Shown here in pieces: positions 14,565-19,536 of a DNA stretch of 19,536 nucleotides (the first letter of the stretch is position 1; every line of letters begins with the position of its first letter). The position numbers were made by a program, and so were the translations under genes. The notes beneath the pieces are model-generated. The model made no database searches. It was not told the DNA's origin and saw only the letters and a list, made by a program, of their open reading frames with translations. Source of the stretch: Campylobacteraceae bacterium (GTDB taxonomy: Bacteria > Campylobacterota > Campylobacteria > Campylobacterales > Sulfurovaceae); NCBI GenBank assembly GCA_027081065.1, contig JALWLW010000005.1, positions 1 through 19,536 of the forward strand. The letters are read 5' to 3'.

Positions 14565-15826
14565 TATGAGGCTACCTCCAAGATATAAGATTTAATGTAT
14601 GGATATATTTCACTTAACTCAGGTCCATCTCCTGTTCCAGTTAAGAGGTATTGTAGTGGTTTAAATAGGTTTTCACCTTGAAGTCCACTCTCTTTTGTAA
14701 TATGATTGAGTAGTTCCTCTAGAGTTTCAAAAGCAGGGGCTTGAAAAATGAGGTCAGATATGATTTTCATCTCTTCTGCCCATTTTCCATTAAAGTCCTT
14801 GCTTGTAAATATGGGACGAAGTTTTATCTCAAGCTCATTATAAGTACTGCAAGTTTGAAGATATACTTTTGCTAATTTACCAATCTGTTCATCTGCAAAA
14901 CCAAATAGTTTAGAAAGTTCTTTATCTTCCATCATTCTTAAATGTTCACGGTTAATAAAACGAAGCTTCTCTAAGTCAAATTTTTGGGGTGATTTGGAAA
15001 GTTTGTTTAAATCAAACCACTCTATGGCTTCAGGTAAGGTAAATATCTCTTTAGGCGTATCTTCATAGTTTACAAGAATCAAATAGTTTAAAATAGCATC
15101 AGGAATAAAGCCTTGTTCTAAAAGCCACTGTAAAGACCCTCTTTTTTTTGAATCACTAATCATGGGAATATGTGCATAGTGAATTTCATTCTCATAACCT
15201 AAAAGGTTTTGAATATGTATCTGCTTTGAGGTATTACTGAGGTGAGTATCATGATGAATAACAAAGTCAATATTACTCATCATATCAGCAGCAGCTGTAG
15301 CAAAGTTATGGCTTGGTTTATTGTCATTCGTTAGAATGATAAAAGAGTTGACTTCATCGGGGGTTGAAGTAATCTCTCCATGTAATACATCGTGATAGCT
15401 AATATTTTTTTTAGGCTTTTGAATACGAATGGTAAATTTTTTTTCAGATGCTTTTAGTGCTTCATAGCTCTCTTGTGTAAAATGCTCACAGTGATGAGTA
15501 GTAGCTGTTTTTTCTATTTCTTGTAAGGTCTCATCACTACAGGTACAAATAAAAGCTTTTTTTTCTTTTAATAGGCGTAAAGCTAAAGTTTGATGGAGAT
15601 TAAGATGTTGACTTTGATGAAAAACTAAATCATGCTTGAGTGCAAATTTTTCAAGTATCATCATGATTTCTGTATCTTTCCCCTCAATATTACGTGTAGT
15701 GTCTGTGTCATCAATGCGTACTAGAAATTGCTTATTTTTCTGTTGAGCAATCAAATAGTTTAAAATAGCAACTCGAAGGTCATCTATGTGCATATCACCA
15801 GTAGGTGACGGGGCGAATCGCAGCAT
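14564..15826 (-). CDS. gltX: Glutamyl-tRNA synthetase homologue with altered catalytic motifs
   Basis: A class I synthetase related to the second GluRS (GltX2) of Campylobacterota, which is known in Helicobacter to glutamylate tRNA-Gln. The 420 residues start RFAPSPTGDMHI and keep a CxC...CxH zinc-type set (C94, C96, C113, H115). The region AIEWFDLNKLSKSPQKF and the C-terminal FKPLQYLLTGTGDGPELSEIYPYI resemble the family. However, HIGH is HIDD (13-16), EDTD is DDTD (39-42), the YNF tyrosine is His173, VIRGED is VIHHDT (189-194), and the KMSKS loop seems about eight residues short (SDSKKRGS, 224-231). It may be an altered or inactive paralogue. The first gene of an operon with yggT and slt. 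Shine-Dalgarno AGGAG; a TATAAT lies upstream. Confidence 0.88.
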   Translation of the reverse strand: MLRFAPSPTGDMHIDDLRVAILNYLIAQQKNKQFLVRIDDTDTTRNIEGKDTEIMMILEKFALKHDLVFHQSQHLNLHQTLALRLLKEKKAFICTCSDETLQEIEKTATTHHCEHFTQESYEALKASEKKFTIRIQKPKKNISYHDVLHGEITSTPDEVNSFIILTNDNKPSHNFATAAADMMSNIDFVIHHDTHLSNTSKQIHIQNLLGYENEIHYAHIPMISDSKKRGSLQWLLEQGFIPDAILNYLILVNYEDTPKEIFTLPEAIEWFDLNKLSKSPQKFDLEKLRFINREHLRMMEDKELSKLFGFADEQIGKLAKVYLQTCSTYNELEIKLRPIFTSKDFNGKWAEEMKIISDLIFQAPAFETLEELLNHITKESGLQGENLFKPLQYLLTGTGDGPELSEIYPYIKSYILEVAS

Positions 15827-15852
15827 TTTTTCTCCTAAATTTTATTGGGCAT

Positions 15853-15858
15853 ATTATA
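15853..15858 (-). promoter_or_regulatory. -10 box for the gltX-yggT-slt operon
   Basis: On the - strand TATAAT (15853-15858) would start transcription near 15846, leaving a leader of about 20 bases with TTAGGAG before the gltX ATG. There is no clear -35. A TAGGGG/CCCCTA pair (15857-15862 and 15887-15892) flanks it and includes the stop of the upstream gene. Confidence 0.5.
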
Positions 15859-15889
15859 GGGGAATTTTCTTGAAACAGTTATAAAACCC

Positions 15890-16615
15890 CTAAAGTATAG
15901 AGTCTCGTTTAGGTTTAGAGATGATACCTCGTATAAAGTCATTCATAATCTGCACCAATGCTTCATTTTCAACACGTTTAATTTTTTTGTAAATACTAGA
16001 ATCCATAGCCTCTTTGAGCTCTCTCATCTCTTCTAATGAAAAAACTTGCGTACCATAAAGAAGCTGATTTTTGACAGATTTTTTCATGGAGTTAATGTAA
16101 CCTTCTTCTTGTTTACTCATGGCACTTTCATTATTTTCACTACTACTATTTGTATCAGCATAACGTTGCATCATACTTCGGTAAAAATTGAGTTGTAGCT
16201 CTTCATTTACGAGTACTTTTAGAAGGTCTTCAATAATATCTTGCCGTTCTGTTAAAAGTGGCTCTTCTTCAAGTGAGGCTAAAAATGCATCCATATCTTC
16301 TTGGTTAATCGTAAAGTTTTTAACTTCGTTAACATACCTCTGCATAATAGGAAGACGATAGAGTTGAAGTATTTTATCTATTTCATTAGAGCTTATATGT
16401 GTTTCTAAGTACTCTTGGTACACAATGCTTACTTGGGTTGTACTCACATTGCTATCGTTGTTTTCTTGTGTTTCACGCATGGAGTTAAAAACTTGTTCTA
16501 TGCCTAAAACTTCTTGTTCTGAATGTGAAAGACTAAGATATTGTAAAACCTCTTCACTAGAAGCTCCAAAGAGTAGTTGTACTGTTAAGGTAATGAGTAT
16601 GAATATTTTTTTCAT
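15890..16615 (-). CDS. Secreted helical protein of unknown function
   Basis: 241 residues. A signal peptide (MKKIFILITLTVQLLFG, likely cut after LFG-A) exports it to the periplasm. The rest is almost wholly helical and acidic, with a Ser/Asn-rich break at 155-165 (TNSSSENNES). The segments around 75-100 (SSNEIDKILQLYRLPIMQRYVNEV) and 200-225 resemble the exported DUF2059-type helical proteins, though not closely enough to name it. There are no cysteines. It starts four bases after the glutathione peroxidase stop and lacks a clear Shine-Dalgarno, so translation is probably coupled to that gene. It is the last of a three-gene cluster with the peroxidase and a PqiA-like protein. Confidence 0.8.
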   Translation of the reverse strand: MKKIFILITLTVQLLFGASSEEVLQYLSLSHSEQEVLGIEQVFNSMRETQENNDSNVSTTQVSIVYQEYLETHISSNEIDKILQLYRLPIMQRYVNEVKNFTINQEDMDAFLASLEEEPLLTERQDIIEDLLKVLVNEELQLNFYRSMMQRYADTNSSSENNESAMSKQEEGYINSMKKSVKNQLLYGTQVFSLEEMRELKEAMDSSIYKKIKRVENEALVQIMNDFIRGIISKPKRDSIL

Positions 16616-16619
16616 GATA

Positions 16620-17183
16620 CTATTTTTCTTTTAAAAGTTTAATAATCTCTTCTTCGATATTTTTAGGCTTTGTGCTTGAACCATAACGGGTAATAACTTT
16701 TCCATGTTTGTCAATTAAAAATTTTGTAAAGTTCCATTTGATGCTTTTTGTCCACAAAATACCTGTGGCTTCGGACTTTAAAAATTGATAAAGTGGATGG
16801 GTATTATCTCCGTTCACTTCTATTTTTTCAAACAAAGGAAAAGTAATATCGTAGTTTAGCTTACAAAAATTTTGAATCTCCTTAGCTGTTCTTGGTTCTT
16901 GTTCTCCAAATTGATTGGAAGGAAAACCTAAAATAACTAAGCCCTCATCTTTATATTGTTTGTAGAGTTCTTCTAGCTCTTCATATTGAGGTGTGAAACC
17001 ACATTTACTTGCGACATTAACTACCAAAACAACTTTCTCTTTGTATCGTTTCATTGAGATGTTTTCACCTACAATAGATGTTGCATTGAAATCGTAAAAT
17101 GTTTTCATTTTTTCTCCATTGTTATCTTGGGCTAGGATACTTAGTGGTATTAAAAGTAATAAGGTTTGTAGTATTTTTTTCAT
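16620..17183 (-). CDS. gpx: Glutathione peroxidase-family thiol peroxidase, likely exported
   Basis: Reduces hydrogen peroxide or lipid hydroperoxides using thiols. The Cys-type active site is in [15 protein letters not shown] (peroxidatic Cys61), followed by FPSNQFG (88-93), KWNFTKFL with Trp150 (149-156), and Cys107 in the place of the resolving cysteine ([13 protein letters not shown]). It would be thioredoxin- rather than glutathione-dependent, as for bacterial Cys-type members. The 187 residues carry a 19-20 residue signal-like N-terminus ([13 protein letters not shown]), suggesting a periplasmic location. An internal ATG (Met26, base 17108) has its own GGAG at good spacing and would give a cytoplasmic form. 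The ATG at 17183 overlaps the stop of the upstream PqiA-like gene by one base. Confidence 0.93.
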   Translation of the reverse strand: MKKILQTLLLLIPLSILAQDNNGEKMKTFYDFNATSIVGENISMKRYKEKVVLVVNVASKCGFTPQYEELEELYKQYKDEGLVILGFPSNQFGEQEPRTAKEIQNFCKLNYDITFPLFEKIEVNGDNTHPLYQFLKSEATGILWTKSIKWNFTKFLIDKHGKVITRYGSSTKPKNIEEEIIKLLKEK

Positions 17184-18481
17184 TAGTTTTCTTTTTCTAT
17201 TCTTTTATTATTTTTTTGAACGAGAAATGAGAGAATAAAGCTTGAAAAAACAAAGCCTAAAAATAGAAAGAAGCCTACTTCTAAATGTGTTCCATTAGAA
17301 GTAATAATATTGATAGGGTCACTTTGTTCTTCAAGTTTTCCAAGCTCACTACCAACCACACCATCGAGTCCTAGATATGCCATAAAGATAGAGACTACCA
17401 TGACATCTGCCATAGACCACTTGGTTGAATGTAGTGTAAAAAAACGTATTATAGAATTGTTGGCGATACTTGTCAATGCATAATAATAGAGTGTGGTAGC
17501 CATTAGTTTTAAAAGAGGGAAAATAATAGAAAATGTAACCAATAATATTCCAACAAATATCATTTTAACTTCACCTGATTCTAAAAGTAATGTGAGTAAA
17601 TCAGAGATACTTTTAGATTGAAAAAATAAGATTTGATTGTCAAAACTAATAGGACGCTCAAGAATAATAAAATAGAGTTTGGTGATTTTTGCTTCTATGT
17701 CTAACATAGGAAGCATAATTCCTGTGACAAGCAAGTTTAAGGTTGTACCTATAAGAGTAAACAGTCCTATGGAACTCAAGATTCCTTGAGTGATAATAAG
17801 TGCAATAATAATTATAGAAATAACTAAAATTTTTATGCTCAGAGCATTTAATGTATTGCGATTAGACGCTATTTTTTTAGTTAAAATAAGACTACACTCT
17901 TTTATATCTGATGCTTTATATTTTTTTAGTAAAGCATAATAGTTATGCATATCTGTTGTTACTTGAAATTTTTTTCTCATAAATTCTTTGAGCTTCTCTG
18001 TTAAAAATTTTTTAGCTCGTTGTTGATTTTCTGGTTTTTCTATCTCTACCATAACAGCAGCTGTAAATTCAGGAACACGTTTACGTAAATCTTGAAAATC
18101 TATGATGGAATCGGTAAGCATTTGTTTTGTAGAACCTAGAATACTATTAAAAAAACCACTTTTGGGTTTATTTCGTTCTTTAACAATACGTTCAGTTTCT
18201 AAGATAAGCGTATCAATAATAGTACTAACATAACCTTTGATTTCATCTCTATTGTTTAAATTTACTTCAAAAGTTTCTATTTTATTTTCGACGATGTTTG
18301 TAATTTTAGTTGTCCATGCTTTAGCATTAAACATACCATATTTGACAGAATGAAGTTCAGCATAATCAGTTTTATAACTTTTCGCTTCTTCTCCTACTTT
18401 TATAAGTTCCATAGAGAAGTTTATTACAAGAAATAATAACACTACAGAGAGAATAGTAAAAATAATTTTAATACTTTTCAT
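17183..18481 (-). CDS. PqiA-like inner-membrane protein with a long N-terminal region
   Basis: 432 residues. One membrane helix (6-26) is followed by about 185 mainly polar, probably helical residues of the periplasmic or cytoplasmic side, then four or five more helices (about 215-233, 236-258, 306-338, 358-372, 402-422). The C-terminal half contains [16 protein letters not shown] and [20 protein letters not shown] (351-370), the hallmark of the paraquat-inducible protein A family, whose members work with MCE proteins in moving lipids across the envelope. No MCE or PqiB/C gene is in the window. The ATG at 18481 is preferred over a GTG 12 bases upstream, because the GTG lies inside the only Shine-Dalgarno-like GAGG. 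Confidence 0.85.
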   Translation of the reverse strand: MKSIKIIFTILSVVLLFLVINFSMELIKVGEEAKSYKTDYAELHSVKYGMFNAKAWTTKITNIVENKIETFEVNLNNRDEIKGYVSTIIDTLILETERIVKERNKPKSGFFNSILGSTKQMLTDSIIDFQDLRKRVPEFTAAVMVEIEKPENQQRAKKFLTEKLKEFMRKKFQVTTDMHNYYALLKKYKASDIKECSLILTKKIASNRNTLNALSIKILVISIIIIALIITQGILSSIGLFTLIGTTLNLLVTGIMLPMLDIEAKITKLYFIILERPISFDNQILFFQSKSISDLLTLLLESGEVKMIFVGILLVTFSIIFPLLKLMATTLYYYALTSIANNSIIRFFTLHSTKWSMADVMVVSIFMAYLGLDGVVGSELGKLEEQSDPINIITSNGTHLEVGFFLFLGFVFSSFILSFLVQKNNKRIEKEN

Positions 18482-18708
18482 ACAATAATACACCTCAAAA
18501 TTTAAATAGTTAACTTGACCTTTTTTAGTTTATCTAAAAAAACCTATTAATTATCATACGCTTAAGTAATTTAGCTAAAGGCTTAATGATTTTTGTATCT
18601 TTTTAGCATTAATAAGTTTTACTTTATTCTTAATTAAATTTTAATAGATAATAAAATAGCTTATGTTATACTCTTTTAAAAGAAACATACTAATATGGAG
18701 TTACTAAA
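18482..18708. other. AT-rich divergent intergenic region
   Basis: 227 bases, the longest gene-free stretch here, between the PqiA-like gene (- strand) and a lipoprotein gene (+ strand). It must hold promoters for both. It contains an eight-base stem TTTTTTAG (18521-18528) / CTAAAAAA (18534-18541) and long A/T runs. No RNA gene is visible. Confidence 0.6.
18664..18672 (+). promoter_or_regulatory. Extended -10 promoter for the lipoprotein at 18709
   Basis: TGTTATACT fits the extended -10 consensus. The transcript would start near 18679 with a leader of about 30 bases containing GGAG (18697-18700). Confidence 0.5.
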
Positions 18709-19461
18709 ATGAATAGAAACAAGCTATTTTTATTGATATTGATAATATTATTTACAGGATGTGGAGGAGAAGATTCTACATCATCTCAAAATGATGGTAA
18801 GGGTGATATTGATATGGTTGAGTATCTTCCATCAAAATCATTTACAAAAACATTTATGTCTATTGATCGTAATGGTGATGAGGTACAGACTATGCATTAT
18901 GATGAAATTGTAACTTTTGGTCAAAATAAAATTACTACAGTCAAAGATAGTAAACTAATAGAAGAAATTCTTTTTACAGATATTAGTATTAATACAACAT
19001 CGTTTGTTGAAGAAGAAAAAAGAGTCTATTCTATGCATAGACATGTAGATTTAGGAGATAAGCTTTTTTTGAAGCATCTTTTATCAACTGAGATTACTGA
19101 TCTAGGAAAAGTAAGTCAAGATATTACACAAACATGTACATTAAAAAGTAAAGAAGAGAGATTTGAAAAAAATGATAATATTTATGTTGGTGATTTACTA
19201 AAGGTTGAGTGTATTGCTGAGGGTCAAATTGTTTATGATGTAAAGCCTTCTCTTTTAGCACATGTTACACCAGATTTAAATGGTTCACATGAATATGTGA
19301 ATATCTCATACTATTATCTTCAAAAAGATTTAGGAAAAGTAGCTGAAATTGATGATAATTGTATTGTCGATGAAACACTTTCGGAGATTATTAATGATAA
19401 AAAGTCTACAGCTGATTGTAGTACAGTCAAACATTACAATTATACATTCTATCTTCCTTAA
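18709..19461 (+). CDS. Predicted lipoprotein of unknown function
   Basis: 250 residues with a signal ending in the lipobox FTGC (Cys18), followed by a short Gly/Ser/Asp linker. The mature domain alternates strands such as VQTMHYDEIVTFGQNKITTVKD and EEKRVYSMHRHVDLGD, and looks all-beta. Four cysteines in the second half (QTCTL, VECIA, NCIVD, DCSTV) could form two disulphides. I do not recognise the family and it does not resemble the other lipoproteins here beyond the signal. GGAG lies eight bases before the ATG, and an extended -10 is upstream. The 75 bases after the stop hold no clear terminator. Confidence 0.87.
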   Translation: MNRNKLFLLILIILFTGCGGEDSTSSQNDGKGDIDMVEYLPSKSFTKTFMSIDRNGDEVQTMHYDEIVTFGQNKITTVKDSKLIEEILFTDISINTTSFVEEEKRVYSMHRHVDLGDKLFLKHLLSTEITDLGKVSQDITQTCTLKSKEERFEKNDNIYVGDLLKVECIAEGQIVYDVKPSLLAHVTPDLNGSHEYVNISYYYLQKDLGKVAEIDDNCIVDETLSEIINDKKSTADCSTVKHYNYTFYLP

Positions 19462-19536
19462 CTTCTTTTCTTTAGAAATACCTCTTTATTAGTTATTATA
19501 TTTATAGATAAGTTAAATATTGAATATTAATAAATA

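Noticed and set aside
18521..18541. Hairpin TTTTTTAG/CTAAAAAA as a terminator
   Set aside because: It lies between divergent genes where no transcript ends, and no T-run follows the stem.
1..19536. CRISPR array, tRNA/rRNA genes, transposase or integrase
   Set aside because: No regularly spaced direct repeats, no cloverleaf-like gap sequence and no DDE or tyrosine recombinase protein was seen; all gaps are under 300 bases.

Overview
The window looks like a chromosomal segment of a low-GC member of the Campylobacterota (Epsilonproteobacteria), probably a free-living Sulfurimonas/Sulfurovum-type relative. Three things point there. The DNA is AT-rich with compact, tightly overlapping genes. The gltX, GluRS-2-like, resembles the family as I recall it from this phylum. 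The order gltX - yggT - slt - (lipoprotein on the opposite strand) - mobB - fbp matches what I remember of Campylobacter jejuni Cj0845c-Cj0840c. The genus assignment is inference.

Layout. Bases 1-5495 are on the + strand: the 3' two thirds of cobalamin-dependent methionine synthase (metH, cut by the window edge), a small DUF454/YbaN membrane protein with a TTG start, an unknown lipoprotein, and a type I ABC exporter half-transporter. Bases 5515-9664 are on the - strand and more AT-rich: a cytoplasmic leucine-rich-repeat protein, a secreted protein made of three copies of an unfamiliar ~35-residue repeat, a membrane-anchored protein resembling periplasmic-binding proteins, a YjiK/SdiA-regulated-like lipoprotein and a thioredoxin-fold lipoprotein. 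A 15-bp imperfect inverted repeat and a second hairpin sit between the triple-repeat and LRR genes. At 9714 a radical SAM/SPASM gene starts on the + strand from what looks like a leaderless transcript.

Bases 10577-15826 hold the conserved core on the - strand: a small Cys-containing protein, fructose-1,6-bisphosphatase, MobB, lytic transglycosylase, YggT and a glutamyl-tRNA synthetase homologue. A + strand lipoprotein overlaps the 3' end of slt by 95 bp. Bases 15890-18481 are a second - strand cluster: a secreted unknown protein, a glutathione peroxidase and a PqiA-like membrane protein. The window closes with another + strand lipoprotein.

The strongest oddity is the GluRS homologue. Its fold, zinc-type ligands and C-terminal region look intact. 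However, the HIGH motif, the EDTD acid, the glutamate-pocket Tyr and Arg positions and the KMSKS loop are altered or deleted, so it may not be a working glutamyl-tRNA synthetase. Five likely lipoproteins and several exported proteins make cell-envelope function the common theme. No tRNA, rRNA, CRISPR array or transposase gene was seen, and no gene-free stretch exceeds 300 bases.
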